A stretch of 64,000 nucleotides of DNA from Procambarus clarkii (GCF_040958095.1 NC_091152.1:17114984-17178983), one strand, 5' to 3'; shown: positions 54,401-62,239, counted from the stretch's first letter. Made by a program: numbers and translations. Notes: generated by a model from the letters alone, not told the origin.

Positions 54401-57400
54401 CAAATGGCCTATAGACACCCCTGTGTGGTTGGAAGTATTCTATGTCTGCCATCAACCGGGTCAGGCATCCAGAAGGGTAAGCATCCCAAAACAAACCCCT
54501 ATTCTGGTGAAAATATTGCTACCAAAAGCCGAACAAGTGGATAGAACTCCCCCTAAAAGAAACGAGCAAATGAGCATGACGTCACACATCGCCGCACCGC
54601 GGTCTGCGCAGCTCCCCCCTCCCCGGGAGGGGGAAGGGGGAGCCCCAGACCCCCCACGCTGGCTATCTACCCTTCAGTTCTAAGGCTGATGTTAGAGGTG
54701 GAGGTTGTGTGCTTGGCTCCAGTGATTCCAGCGCTGTGCTTTGCGTGTGGTGGCTGTTTTCCAGGGATGCGAAAGCCAGGAGTTATTCTACAGTACTCGG
54801 GCTGCATGCGCTTAGGGTTATCGTCCCTAGGTGCCCTGTAAGTACTGCCCTTGGAGCTTGGGGTTGCCTTCTACAAGTTCCTCGGGACCTGCCTCTGCTG
54901 GGCCGTTTTACTGCTCGGTTTTTCGACTGCCCTTTGGATACTTGGGGTTTTTATGTTCCTTGTTTACCTTAGGGTAAGAGGCCGTTTTGCACTGGTGCGG
55001 GGCGCAGGGTACTGTGCAGCTAGTTGTCACCATTCACAGTTGCTGACTCTGTTCCTTGGGGTGCGCTGTCCTCTTGCGTTTTTTATTTTTGTTTTTTTTT
55101 GCCTTGTGGGGGGGGGGGGCCGGCCTTGTTTTCCCCTTTTTTTTGTGCCTGACCTGCACACAGTTCTTTTCGGGTGGTGCCCCCTGGTAGGTCCCCGTGA
55201 GTGTACATGTCTCTGGGGGTTCAGCTTTAGAAAGTTGCTCAGTAATTGTGGGCGCCGGTTAGCAGTACCCTGCCTGGGTTTACCTGGACATGAGTTACGT
55301 TAAGTGCTCAGGACCTTGGGAAACCCCTTGGGGGCGCGTGGGTCTGATGGAAGTGTCCTCGGAGCCCCCCTCGCTTCGTGCGAGTTCGAGGGTTGCTCAG
55401 TTCCCTTGATTCAGGGTGACCCTCACCGGTTTTTGCCTCCGTCACGCTGCCTGTTGGGTCGGAGACACTTTCAACGCGAAGCCCTGCGAGATCTGTTGCT
55501 GGTGACTCAGGTTACCCAGTCTCATGATGTTCTATGGATACAGGCGGCGCAGGTATTGCATGTGCACTTTAGGTTGTTGCAACGCGATAGGTTTGTTGCT
55601 CACCCGGATGCCCCGAGGCTGCCTCGTTTTGCCTATAGGGACATGGGCTTGGGGGTGGGGGTCGCTTCGACCTTGGTTCAGTCCGCACCCCCTCAACCTT
55701 CCCTTGTTGTGGTTCATTCTGGCTCTCTTCCCCCTGCTTCTGGCTCCGAAATGTCTGAGGGTTTCGGAGTCGGGCCAGGGTTAGATGGTCTAGAGTCTCG
55801 AGCGGTCTCGGGGGATGCCCCTTCCAGTGTAGCAACGGGGGCATTCGAGTCCAATCTCCCTGCCGAAGCCTCTGGGTCTGACCAGTGGGCCCCCTTCTCT
55901 TCAGCTTTCTCGGCTGCGCCGGCCTTTTCTTTAGGGGACGGTGCTCTGGTGGACGACTCGGCCCTGGGTCCCGTAGATGGGGGGATCCTGGGGCTGGAGA
56001 GGAGCTGACTTGGGGGCCTTGGGCCCCGCTGGACCCCACCTGGGTTTTTCTACCCTCAGAGCGGGGCTTATTGTTACAAGGAGGGGGGTTCTCTTTTCCT
56101 CCCCTCTGCGTACGAGTAGGATTTGGTGTCTGCTCCTCCCTGGGTTCGGTTCCGGGTTCCCTCGGGTGCATCAATTCCATCTTTCCAGAGGTTTTCGGCT
56201 TCCTGCATCCAACCGTTTGCGGTGCAGGCAGCCCTGGTGGCTTACCTCCTGCGTGACCTGAATTATGCCTCGGTGATGGATCCGTCGTCTTTCAGGTTTG
56301 GGACTTCGTTCTCTTTCTGGGTCTGTTACGAGGTTCTGGAGTCATCCTGGCTGGCGAACTGTACTGTCTTTGCTTTGGAGGCTTGGCACTTCTGTCATTC
56401 TTGCACGCTTGAGTGGTGCGAGTTTATCATCATCTCTATGGTGATCAGGTGGCTTCCTTGTTGGTCCTTCAGGGGTCCTGGCGGGGAGTTCCTCCTGGAC
56501 GGCGCTTGTGGGGGCGCTGGTGGCTTCCTTGTTGGTCTCCCACCTGCGTGCTTCGTCTTGGAGGTGGTGTGTAATTCCTGGCGGTCCTTCTGGTTTTCCT
56601 ATCACTGCGAAGGGTCCTTTGGTCTCTGATAGGGTTGTTTTGTCTTTCCCTTTGGGGTTGTTCCGGGACTGTCGTTTGGTACCATGTACTGTTACCTCGT
56701 CTTCGATGGTGCTGGCTGAGCTATGTCAATAGGCCATTCTACCTCTTTGCACTTACTTCATTACACACAGAAATCACAATAGTGTGATGCATCAAATGAA
56801 CAAATCCACAAGGGCCATGACGAGGATTCGAACCTATGTCCAAGAACATCCCAGATGCTTCCTAAATCGACTGAGCTACGACATGGCATAAGAATTGCAA
56901 CCAAAAATTCTACTGAATTTACTTGGATCCTGCAGCCTCTCCGAGACATAAACCCGGATTTTACAGTTTCCCCCATGCACTCAACCTATGTCAATAGGCT
57001 GTTCTACCTCTTCGCCCACTCGAGTGCATGGGGGAATTGTGTAAAATCCTGGTTTGTGTCTCGGAGAGGCTGCAGGATCCAAGTAAATTCAGTAGAATTT
57101 CTGGTTGCAATTCTTATACCATGTCGTAGCTCAGTCGATTAAGGCAGCGTCTGGGATGCTCTCGGACGTAGATTCGAATCCTCGCCACAGCCCTTGTGGA
57201 TTCGTTCAACTCCAAACACTTTGATGCCAGAAAGTTATACATATCCATTCAGCCTGGATTGCTCTGGGGAGCCTCCGGGACTCGCCCAGAAAATGCCGTT
57301 TAATTACACTCAACGCTGGGTTTATGACATAAACAGAAGGAATAGAATTCATTATTAATTTTCACATGGCAGATAACAGCAGTAGGACGGGTTCAGTAAC

Positions 57401-59473
57401 TGCAAACATAGATTAACATTTAGGAAGTAATGTGTGTTACATAGTTTTATCAGGTGGTTGTTAGTTTCTTCTCTAAAGTGGTTGAAGAAGGAACAGTCTT
57501 TGATGTGATTAGGGAGGTCATTCCAAATTCTGGTACCCTTGATTTGCAGGCCATTTTTTACTTTGGTTAAGTTGCACTCTTGGAATATCAAATGGATAAT
57601 TGTTTCCAGTGAGGTGCCCATATATTCTGTTACAGCCCTCTAGGAAGTATTAAAGTTCGGGATTACCTTTGCAGTTCAGAGTTTTATATACAGTATACTT
57701 GAGAGAATATATATATATATAGACTTAATATCTAACATATTCAAAGATTTAAGTAAACATCCAAGGTGCTGTCTGGGGCTTGAGTTTGTTCTGATTGTTG
57801 ATTTGTGTTCAGTAACTAGAGGTCAGATATAATTTTGGGTAGTAGAACCCCTGGCACAGACATTATAGGTGAAATAAAAATAGACGAGCGAGTAATAAAG
57901 CATTACCATGAGAGATCGAGATACATAGTATAGTACAGTGTCTGATTTTAGAAAGAATGCCAACTGTTTTAGAATTTTTTTAGCCATATTTTGTATATGG
58001 CACTTGCAGATGAGGAGTCACAATAACGTGGCTGAAATATGTTGACCAGACCACACGCTAGAAAGTGAAGACTACAACGTTTTGGTCCGTCCTGGACCAT
58101 TCTCAAGTCGATTGTGACTTGAGAATCGACTTGAGAATGGTCCAGGACGGACCGAAACGTCCTCGTCCCTTCACTTTGTAGTGTGTGGTTTGGTCAGTAT
58201 ATGGCACCTGAAACTGAACTTATCAATGACATAGCTCTACCGTATTAACATCAGCTATATAGCACTTTAGCACAACAAATAAAACATAGTATTTCCTGGC
58301 TATTTCGTACAACATTCATTAAGGTGAGAGAATTTTCCCAGGCCACGGTAACATGGCATGCTTCCCCACTTGGCAATAGACTCGGATCCTCACTATGACC
58401 AGTTATCGGTTAATTATAAATTCTTTGACGTTCTCCTGGAACACAACCTTTGAACTTGCTCATCATTCACTTCAAGTACCACACAACCATATTGTACCTG
58501 AAGACTAAACCCACACACCGGAATTATGAGGCGACAAACTTGATAATGGTCCAGGACTAACTGAAATGTCGTCGCCGCCTCATCTTCTGGTGGGTGGTTT
58601 AGTCTTTGTATCTTCAGCCACGTTATTGTGACTCATCATCTGCATATTGTACCTGAACATTGACATGTTTGGAACAACCACTCTTCCACACAAGGTTTAC
58701 TTTTATTAGAGCAGCATCTTTATCTGTTTCTTACATGCTAACCATAACATTCCTGACATCGTAACTATGTAAACCAACTAAAACTGTACATTAATATATA
58801 AATACATATTGCAGACACTTGTATTCTTTGCATGGAAATGGATGTGTACCTGTGTTAAAGTTTGGCAGAAATAAACTTGTATTAGTTGGTGGGATTGTGT
58901 GGGGGATGAGAATGTATAGGGGAAGTGGGAGTACATGTGGGAGGATATGCATGCATGTGGAAGGGAGGAGCGGGTGGGACATCGTGCAGTGGTATCCAAC
59001 AGTGTGTTTGACAAAACCATCAATCAGAAGGGGCATGGCATCACTAAATTTCAGAACTGCCTCATGGGAGGTATTCAGCCAACTCAACAGCTGTGTGAAC
59101 AAGTAAAGTATATGTCTGATATGAATGCATTCCCAAACATCACTCTCTCTCTGTTCACCTTCCCCATGCACTAGCCAGCCACCCTGCAATCTAGTTAGCA
59201 AGCCAGCTATCCTCTAGCCAGCTGATGGTCACCCAACATTACCCCACTCTAGTAGTAATAGTTTAAATGATAATTAAATATAAGTGTACTCACTGAATAT
59301 ATTGTCTATTTAGGGCTGTTTAACCAAACAATATTCCAAATTATATTTTGAACAGGATGGAGCACATGTCTCCCACTAGTTTCTTTGAGCGTCTTGAGGC
59401 TGAAAAACAGAATCTGTGTTGCTGGGTCGGTGAGCTGTTCCTCGAGCTTCATAACGGCACTTACACTTCACAG
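27295..59473 (+). CDS. MAN2C1: Cytosolic alpha-mannosidase 2C1, N-terminal half, 11 exons
   Basis: Glycoside hydrolase family 38 enzyme that trims free oligomannosides in the cytosol; as is usual for MAN2C1, no signal peptide is seen. Exons: 27295-27433, 29465-29601, 32440-32544, 34114-34264, 37720-37918, 38335-38536, 41918-42045, 43914-44043, 49377-49525, 52742-52897, 59356-59473. They join in phase to 538 codons, about half of the roughly 1040-residue mammalian protein; the rest lies beyond 64000. Diagnostic strings: [13 protein letters not shown] at the start, [14 protein letters not shown], the metal-site motif [10 protein letters not shown] (His272, Asp274), [11 protein letters not shown], the nucleophile motif [12 protein letters not shown] (Asp384), LTQKLSWS and [11 protein letters not shown]. 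All introns are GT-AG except intron 3, which must use a GC donor. Exon 1 has an AG at 27288, so a 5' untranslated exon may lie upstream. I see no core promoter. Confidence 0.95.
27434..28210. other. MAN2C1 intron 1, first part
   Basis: AT-rich, with no recognised repeat or coding pattern before the minisatellite. Confidence 0.5.
28215..28690 (+). repeat. About 29-bp minisatellite, 16 copies, variable G run
   Basis: Units ccagaacctggaatttctgg followed by a G run of 4 to 10 and tccttc or tcctcc. Length differs between units mainly in the G run. The minus-strand frames over it are repeat artefacts. It lies in MAN2C1 intron 1. Confidence 0.95.
29465..29601 (+). CDS. MAN2C1: MAN2C1 exon 2 (residues 47-92)
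   Basis: Acceptor tttcag ends at 29464. The split codon t+ac gives Tyr. Encodes [17 protein letters not shown] and [12 protein letters not shown], matching the DFRPAQVGDSFGPTW region of the mammalian enzyme. Donor gtttgt at 29602. Confidence 0.92.
29602..31060. other. MAN2C1 intron 2, unique-looking part
   Basis: AT-rich sequence with no recognised element apart from weak low-complexity runs. No coding signal. Confidence 0.5.
31067..31316 (-). repeat. tRNA-derived SINE, type 1, antisense
   Basis: Reverse orientation: tail gaggttatcttgagatgattt-like end first, B box complement gggatcgaaccc, then ctcggccgaccg. Confidence 0.9.
31709..31879 (-). repeat. tRNA-derived SINE, type 2, antisense
   Basis: Complement of the family at 3893, with ataacacttggaagggatca, cgggaattgaacgctgaatt and both flanking cccaaccacttgg arms. 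Confidence 0.75.
32440..32544 (+). CDS. MAN2C1: MAN2C1 exon 3 (residues 93-127), GC donor
   Basis: Acceptor tttcag ends at 32439. Encodes [15 protein letters not shown] and [11 protein letters not shown]. The exon must end at cag|gcatgt; the nearest GT, four bases on, shifts the frame relative to exon 4. Confidence 0.9.
32771..33012 (+). repeat. tRNA-derived SINE, type 1
   Basis: Full-length copy with a small deletion before the B box (gatcctgtgttcgatcccag). It lies in MAN2C1 intron 3. Confidence 0.9.
33180..33560. mobile_element. Foldback element with tRNA-like ends
   Basis: Two arms (about 33268-33368 and 33383-33480) are near-perfect complements (ggtttggcttcagtggaagc and its complement). 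Beyond each arm lies a tRNA-like half element: on the right, a possible A box (gatgtagtggtctaagg) and B box (ggttcaaatcc); on the left, the complementary gaggattcgaag. The whole is a giant palindrome whose ends resemble a tRNA-derived SINE in inverted copies. Compare 56790-57200. Confidence 0.75.
34114..34264 (+). CDS. MAN2C1: MAN2C1 exon 4 (residues 128-177)
   Basis: Acceptor attcag ends at 34113, donor gtaagt at 34265. Encodes GLSPGGGG, a lineage-specific Gly-rich loop, then [20 protein letters not shown]. Confidence 0.93.
34500..34710 (-). repeat. tRNA-derived SINE, type 3 (related to type 1), antisense
   Basis: Contains gcctgggattcgatcccgga (B box complement) and the body ggtgaaaggaaatgtgccca, with the same layout as SINE type 1 but diverged. 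Only one copy is seen. Confidence 0.55.
34735..35540 (+). mobile_element. LINE 3' end relic
   Basis: Pieces encode [38 protein letters not shown], then after frame breaks [16 protein letters not shown] and [12 protein letters not shown]. It ends in gggctgaagagatgttgagc and tcatcgcaaggtaaccacaa. The C-terminal part matches 10050-10360 and 38861-39366. Confidence 0.8.
36040..37650 (+). mobile_element. Degenerate DIRS-like relic
   Basis: Left part (36050-36190) resembles the terminal repeat pattern (ccaggagccaggatcagaat then tctctctctgagg). Right end (37600-37650) has gtgcatttcattacattca. The interior is T-rich and noncoding, and a MITE is inserted at 37244-37504. This assignment rests only on terminal similarity. 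Confidence 0.4.
37244..37504. mobile_element. Palindromic MITE-like element, copy 2
   Basis: Same terminal inverted repeats as 16350-16607 (ggggccagattcacgaagca / tcgtgaatctggcccc). The asymmetric core is inverted relative to copy 1. Confidence 0.85.
37720..37918 (+). CDS. MAN2C1: MAN2C1 exon 5 (residues 178-243)
   Basis: Acceptor gtttag ends at 37719, donor gtaaag at 37919. Encodes [15 protein letters not shown] and [16 protein letters not shown], the helical region before the catalytic domain. Confidence 0.93.
37985..38130 (-). mobile_element. LINE 3' end fragment, antisense
   Basis: Complement of the shared LINE C-terminus (ggctgttggacatggctgct, cgcagcctgacttatgaatc). It lies in MAN2C1 intron 5 just before exon 6. 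Confidence 0.75.
38335..38536 (+). CDS. MAN2C1: MAN2C1 exon 6 (residues 244-311), metal-binding HID
   Basis: Acceptor ttttcag ends at 38334, donor gtatgt at 38537. Encodes [19 protein letters not shown] and KCARSWV. The His and Asp of HID bind the catalytic zinc in family 38. The residue two before that His is Asn, where the mammalian enzyme has His. Confidence 0.95.
38661..38710 (-). repeat. Single arm of the foldback element
   Basis: aagaaacgacaatgtttcga then tccttccttcctggaccatt is a diverged half of the element at 26518. Confidence 0.6.
38711..39471 (-). repeat. SINE type 1, antisense, split by a LINE insertion
   Basis: The SINE runs 38711-38860 and resumes 39367-39471. The break is between caggggcata and gggtgaaag, which are contiguous in every other copy. 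Confidence 0.9.
38861..39366 (+). mobile_element. LINE 3' end inserted in a SINE
   Basis: 5'-truncated. Encodes [24 protein letters not shown] sequence over two frames, then 39043-39333 reads [18 protein letters not shown] through [11 protein letters not shown] and a stop. The 3' end cacctcaaggtaacctcaag matches the SINE tail. No clear target duplication is visible. Confidence 0.88.
39472..40085. other. MAN2C1 intron 6, nothing recognised
   Basis: Purine-rich at 39490-39570 (gagatgaaag), then AT-rich. A local 20-bp complementary pair around 39800-39850 (caaccatcatcca / tggatgatggttg) forms a hairpin. Confidence 0.5.
40088..41060 (+). mobile_element. DIRS-like left-end relic
   Basis: Starts tgttgaatgtaatgaaatgc, the same terminal motif (in the other orientation) as 63840, 37640 and 27160. 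The rest is degenerate, with no domain recognised. Confidence 0.35.
41125..41720 (-). repeat. LINE-derived 3' repeat, antisense, with (caaat)n
   Basis: Starts with four caaat units, then the sequence shared inversely with 9490-9660. From 41440 a further stretch (gtcattccactttctgggtc) is shared with 57480-57650. Minus-strand translation gives LINE-like C-terminal fragments. Confidence 0.6.
41918..42045 (+). CDS. MAN2C1: MAN2C1 exon 7 (residues 312-353)
   Basis: Acceptor ttatag ends at 41917, donor gtacgt at 42046. Encodes [15 protein letters not shown] and [13 protein letters not shown]. Confidence 0.94.
42630..43260 (+). other. T-rich relic, possibly DIRS-like gag
   Basis: GC-rich patch in an AT-rich intron (42780-43140), with codon-like composition similar to the gag segments at 55.3 and 61.1 kb but no alignable motif. 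Tentative. Confidence 0.25.
43485..43734 (-). repeat. tRNA-derived SINE, type 1, antisense
   Basis: Full-length complement, from cttcttgaggttatcttgag to ctcggccgaccgactcc. Confidence 0.92.
43914..44043 (+). CDS. MAN2C1: MAN2C1 exon 8 (residues 354-397), nucleophile
   Basis: Acceptor ttccag ends at 43913. Encodes [20 protein letters not shown] and [18 protein letters not shown]; Asp384 is the family nucleophile and a zinc ligand. The donor at gtcaga (44044) was preferred over gtaagg six bases earlier because it keeps phase and family length. Confidence 0.94.
45010..47757 (+). mobile_element. Degenerate DIRS-like relic in MAN2C1 intron 8
   Basis: 45100-45180 resembles the left terminal repeat (gaaccagaacctggcccact, then aaagaggcacatggagcag). 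45280-47340 is a GC-richer, stop-ridden stretch, and 47725-47757 ends aggtgcattttattacgttt like other right ends. No intact domain remains. Confidence 0.5.
48461..49080. mobile_element. Pair of DIRS-like terminal repeats with little interior
   Basis: 48461-48520 has the left-end motif (gaatgtaatgaaacgccaat, gagccccggaggctccct). 48880-49075 has the inverted right end (ccaggttctggctcgtggtc, cctagaaattggcatttcat). Between them lies an antisense repeat tail with gtctcccgagactgatggat (48780-48815). The interior is nearly gone. Confidence 0.6.
49118..49270. mobile_element. Foldback element, copy 2
   Basis: Arms gaccaaaccacacactagaa and ttctagtgtgtggtttggtc, with aaaccattatcaagt...acttgataatggt inside. 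It lies about 100 bases before exon 9. Confidence 0.85.
49377..49525 (+). CDS. MAN2C1: MAN2C1 exon 9 (residues 398-446)
   Basis: Acceptor tttcag ends at 49376, donor gtatgt at 49526. Encodes [24 protein letters not shown] and [12 protein letters not shown]. Confidence 0.94.
49765..50018 (-). repeat. tRNA-derived SINE, type 1, antisense
   Basis: Full-length complement in MAN2C1 intron 9, ending gctcggccgaccggctccc. Confidence 0.92.
50650..51080 (-). mobile_element. LINE C-terminal relic, antisense
   Basis: The complement encodes a pattern like that at 20880-21000 (a string related to NTLSEKVVEAKTV; here ccaccaccttctcacttagc). It then reads upstream through ttcactttcacaagtagagt-type sequence. 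Stops throughout. Confidence 0.6.
51097..51123. repeat. (CA)n microsatellite
   Basis: About 13 CA units. Confidence 0.95.
51180..52015 (+). mobile_element. LINE C-terminal relic
   Basis: Plus-strand pieces encode [38 protein letters not shown] and [19 protein letters not shown], the same C-terminal architecture as the LINE at 38861 but more diverged. Broken by stops. Confidence 0.7.
52578..52665. repeat. Inverted repeat upstream of exon 10
   Basis: agatttaacccctgaatttt at about 52585 pairs with aaaattcaggggttaaatct at about 52640, across a short AT loop. Confidence 0.85.
52742..52897 (+). CDS. MAN2C1: MAN2C1 exon 10 (residues 447-498)
   Basis: Acceptor aactag ends at 52741, donor gtttgt at 52898. 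Encodes [31 protein letters not shown] and DVDGCP. Confidence 0.94.
53101..53353 (-). repeat. tRNA-derived SINE, type 1, antisense
   Basis: Full-length complement in MAN2C1 intron 10, with tandem gaggttatctt at its tail end. Confidence 0.92.
53354..54230. other. MAN2C1 intron 10, nothing recognised
   Basis: AT-rich, with short repeats of ctgtact/agtacag type. No supported feature. Confidence 0.5.
55304..56008 (+). pseudogene. Gag-like frame of DIRS copy 1
   Basis: 234-codon frame with [20 protein letters not shown] and a Ser/Pro/Ala-rich second half. The same string recurs at 61060-61392 in copy 2 ([19 protein letters not shown]), which supports its being coding in the ancestor. It continues in another frame to [19 protein letters not shown] at about 56240. 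The function is inferred only from position before RNase H and recombinase. Confidence 0.55.
56790..57200. mobile_element. Foldback element with tRNA-like ends, inside DIRS copy 1
   Basis: Arms at about 56800-56980 and 57020-57200 are near-perfect complements (ccaaaaattctactgaattt / aaattcagtagaatttctgg). The right end reads as a tRNA-like sequence with A box (tagctcagtcgattaaggc) and B box (gattcgaatcc); the left end is its complement. The loop repeats ctatgtcaataggc, also found at 56723. Confidence 0.8.
57350..57980 (-). mobile_element. LINE C-terminal relic, antisense
   Basis: 57355-57621 on the minus strand encodes [19 protein letters not shown] and [20 protein letters not shown], a typical LINE C-terminus also seen at 41460-41678 (-) and 25828-26091 (+). 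The part from 57750 matches 21930-22180. Confidence 0.7.
58010..58200. mobile_element. Foldback element, copy 3
   Basis: gaccagaccacacgctagaa ... cgttttggtccgtcctggac pairs with gtccaggacggaccgaaacg ... gtgtgtggtttggtca around tcgattgtgacttgagaatc. Confidence 0.88.
58498..58650. mobile_element. Foldback element, copy 4 (shorter)
   Basis: gactaaacccacacaccgga pairs with ggtgggtggtttagtc. The inner gtcgtcgccgcctcat matches atgaggcgac. It is followed by the gccacgttattgtgactcat sequence found beside other copies. Confidence 0.8.
58791..59201. other. Unexplained stretch with overlapping open frames
   Basis: Not matched to any repeat in the window. A 136-codon minus-strand frame ([20 protein letters not shown]) and a 95-codon plus-strand frame overlap. 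I recognise neither. It may be unannotated repeat or chance. Confidence 0.25.
59356..59473 (+). CDS. MAN2C1: MAN2C1 exon 11 (residues 499-538)
   Basis: Acceptor gaacag ends at 59355, donor gtaact at 59474, phase 0. Encodes [20 protein letters not shown] and [11 protein letters not shown]. It is the last exon in the window. Confidence 0.94.
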
Positions 59474-59711
59474 GTAACTGGGCCTCCTCATTCTGCAGTT
59501 GGTTTTTACATGTTGTATTGAGTACATCATTTCCCAGCTCTTCTACGAATATGTTAATATGTTACGTATAATCAGCCCAAACCATGCCATAATTACACTT
59601 GTATTATCCACATACTTTTTGGGGGGGGGGGCTTATTCTTTCACATTCATGACCTCCAAGATTCTGTCTTTACTTTTTGCTATACAGTTGGTCATTTGCC
59701 TGTAATCATTT

Positions 59712-60125
59712 TTTTTTTCCTGTGGGAAGCCCCTTCGGCTCCCTGGAGCTATCGGGCTAATATACAAATTCATTAGACCAGGACATTAGTCATAGGAGTT
59801 CAGCCTACTGGGGACCACGAGCCAGAACCTGGCCTCCTCAAAGAGGCACAGGGAGCAATGGCCCTGGAAAACCCCCGTGGTTGGGGGTTTTCCTTATCTG
59901 CCATCGACCGGGGTTAGGCACCCAGAAAGGTAGGCATAACAAAACAAACTCCACATGGTAAAAAAATTGCAACCGAAAACCGAACAGAGAGGCAGAACTC
60001 CCTCCAATCCCATGAAAACTTGCAAACAAGCAAACGTCACACCCCACCGCCATGCCACTCGTCCGCCCAGGTTTCCCCCATCTGCAGGAAGGAGAGGGGA
60101 AGCCCCGAACCCCCATCGCCAGCGA
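59712..60125 (+). repeat. Left inverted terminal repeat of DIRS copy 2
   Basis: Runs from gggaagccccttcggctccc to aggggaagccccgaaccccc. It aligns to 54236-54665 directly and to 63385-63850 in inverse. Confidence 0.75.
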
Positions 60126-60139
60126 CCCAGCTATTCCAG

Positions 60140-60305
60140 TATGTTGGCTACCTTGAGGTGCTTCTTCCTTGAGGTACTTCCGGGGCTTAGCGTCCCCGCG
60201 GCCCGGTCGTCGACCAGGCCTCCTGGTTGCTGGACTGATCAACCAGGCTGTTAGACGCGGCTGCTCGCAGCCTGACGTATGAGTCACAGCCTGGTTGATC
60301 AAGTA
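60140..60305 (-). mobile_element. LINE 3' end fragment inserted in DIRS copy 2
   Basis: Complement of the shared LINE end (ggccgcggggacgctaagcc) and of the DKHLQ...[13 protein letters not shown] coding end, placed after the terminal repeat. Confidence 0.82.
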
Positions 60306-60849
60306 AAATGCAATCCAGGGCGGTCGTCATCTCAGGTCTCGATTTCCTATGCAGTGTTTTGCCTTAGTGTGGTGTCCTCTGCTATTTGTGGTTTGGTGGC
60401 CAGGTGTACCAGAAGTGTAATGGGCTGCATGCACTTAGGACAGCCTTCCCTAAGTGCCCTGTGAGTATTACCCCTTGCATGTCAGGATTATCTTCCCTGG
60501 TGCATTGGGGACACCATTTCCATAGGGGTTTTTGCTGCTTAACATCTACCCTGCCCTTGGAGCCAGCTGGGGTCTCGTGGCCCTTGTTTGGGCTTGGGTA
60601 GAGAGTGGTGTTGTTGCTGGTTGGGGCATCAAGGTGTTGCACAGCCAGCTTATCTATGCAGCAGCCGATTCCTGTTTCCTCTGGGGACGTTGTATTTTTG
60701 TGGGGGTTTTCTTTTCTTTTTGTTTGGTTTGCCTGGTGTGGCTATTGGACCACTTATAATAATTTAGTGGCCCTCCACTAGGGCTTCCTGTAGCAGTCAG
60801 CCTACGGGCCCTGGAAAACCCTGTCGGGGCTTAGTGGACCTATGGATGC

Positions 60850-60932
60850 ATGTTGACCAGACCACACACTAGAGATTGAAGGGACGACGACGTTTCGGTC
60901 CGTCCTGGACCATTCTCAAGTCGATTGTGCAT
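60850..60932 (+). repeat. Single foldback arm inserted in the gag-like region
   Basis: gttgaccagaccacacacta then gacgacgtttcggtccgtcc; the second arm is absent. Gag-like sequence resumes immediately (gttgctgtgtgcccttgttt, compare 55394). Confidence 0.8.
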
Positions 60933-61059
60933 CTTCTGAGTTTCACCTCGCCTGGTGTGAGTTTGAGGGTTGCTGTGTGCCCTTGTTTCAGGGTGATAGT
61001 TACCGCTTGTGCCTCCGTCATGCTGCCTGTTGGGTCACCGACACCTTTAACCCACAGTA

Positions 61060-61800
61060 TTGCGAGTCGAGTTCTCTGCATGTTCTGAAGTTACCCATTC
61101 TAATAACATTGATATTTGGGTACAGATGGTATCTGTCTTGCAGGCTAGGTTTAGGTTGCTGCAATGCGCTAGGTTGGTCGCCCACCCAGATGCCCCGAGG
61201 CTGCCCCATTTTGGTTACAGGGACCTGGACTTGGAAGCGTTAGTTGCCTCGACTTTGATTCATTCCGCGCTCCCTGGTCCTTCCCCTGTTGTTCACCCTG
61301 CTGACCTTACCCCCCTCCCCCCCCTTTCCTTCCCTGCGTCCTGCTCCCAAACGTTTGAGGGTTTCGGAGTCGGAGCGGGGTTTAGTTGGTAATGAGTCTT
61401 GGGCAGCTTCGGGGGCTACCCCGTTAGGGTTGAGGACGGAGGTATTCGAGCCGGTTCCTCCTGCCAAGGCTTCTGGGTCCCACCAGCAGGGCTCCCTTCT
61501 TTTCTGCCTTTTCTTCAGGGGTAGAGGGTATGGAGGACTGCTCTGCCCTGGGACCCGACTTGGGTGATCCTGGGTCAGGGGAAGGTGTTGACCTGGGGGG
61601 CTTGGGCCCCCCAGGTCAACACCTCCCTGGGAACCCAAGTTTCCCCCAGGTGCCCTTGGATTCCTCGGCTCCTTCCTTCCGGAGGTTTTCTGCTTCTCGG
61701 ATCTCGCCTAAGGAGGTTTGGAAGGTGCTTGCTGCGTACCTCCTGCAACATGCAGATTCGGCCTCTGTCATGGATCCATCCTCGTTTGAGTTCGGTTTTT
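61060..61800 (+). pseudogene. Gag-like region of DIRS copy 2, frameshifted
   Basis: [19 protein letters not shown], a Pro/Ser-rich region, then [19 protein letters not shown] in another frame. All are shared with copy 1, so these are conserved features of the element's first protein. The frame is broken at least twice. Confidence 0.6.
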
Positions 61801-61810
61801 CTTCCCCGTA

Positions 61811-62167
61811 TTGGGTGCGTTTGGAGTCCTGTCCCGTTTCATTCCCCTGTCCACGGAATGTGTGGTTGATGATGCCTTGTTCCTTGGGCTCTGCCTGATG
61901 TTCAGGTGCCTGGAGGTGGACCTCTTCGCATCAGCCTGGTTGAGGCATCTTCTGGTATATGTGGCGCCCTTCTCCATCTGCGAAGTCGTCGGGGTCAATG
62001 CCTTTCGGCTGAACTGGTCGAGGTGGAGTTATCTATACCTCTTCCCCTCAGTTCGGTTGTTGCTCCAGGTCCTGGCTCGCTTGGTGACTTACCAAGGTAG
62101 AGTAGTCCTGCTGGCCCCTTGGTGGCCAGCCCAGCCTTGGGGCAGCTTAATTGGTGTCCGAACCTGA
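61811..62167 (+). pseudogene. RNase H-like segment of DIRS copy 2
   Basis: Encodes EVDLFASAWLRHLLVYVAPF, VNAFRLNWSRWSYLYLFP and RVVLLAPWWPAQPWGSL. This resembles the segment that follows the RNase H core in DIRS polyproteins (P-E-x-D-L-F-A, A-x-x-F/W-P, L-L-I-A-P-x-W-P-x-x-P-W). The preceding RT is absent. Confidence 0.7.
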
Positions 62168-62239
62168 GGATCTTCTCGCGGCTCCGCCTCTTTCAGCGGA
62201 TCAGTCCAGTCCGGTACGTGGCTGGTTCAATCTTCTCCT

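Larger units (their letters stand above)
54236..57325 (+). mobile_element. DIRS-type retrotransposon relic, copy 1
   Basis: Left terminal repeat 54236-54665 (ggggagcccctatggctccc, gggaccacgaaccagaacct, catgacgtcacacatcgccg). A gag-like region lies at 55310-56350 (matching 60990-61800, for example cggatgccccgaggctgcct). The sequence then jumps to the start of the tyrosine-recombinase region (56425-56720, matching 62270-62500). It has no RT, RNase H or recombinase catalytic part. The right end survives as 57235-57325 (gggactcgcccagaaaatgc). A tRNA-ended foldback element (56790-57200) is inserted. Frames such as 55304-56008 are open but not intact genes. Confidence 0.7.

Noticed and set aside
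54300..54683. 127-codon plus frame before the gag region of DIRS copy 1
   Set aside because: Lies in the terminal repeat, and the matching right repeat lacks the frame.
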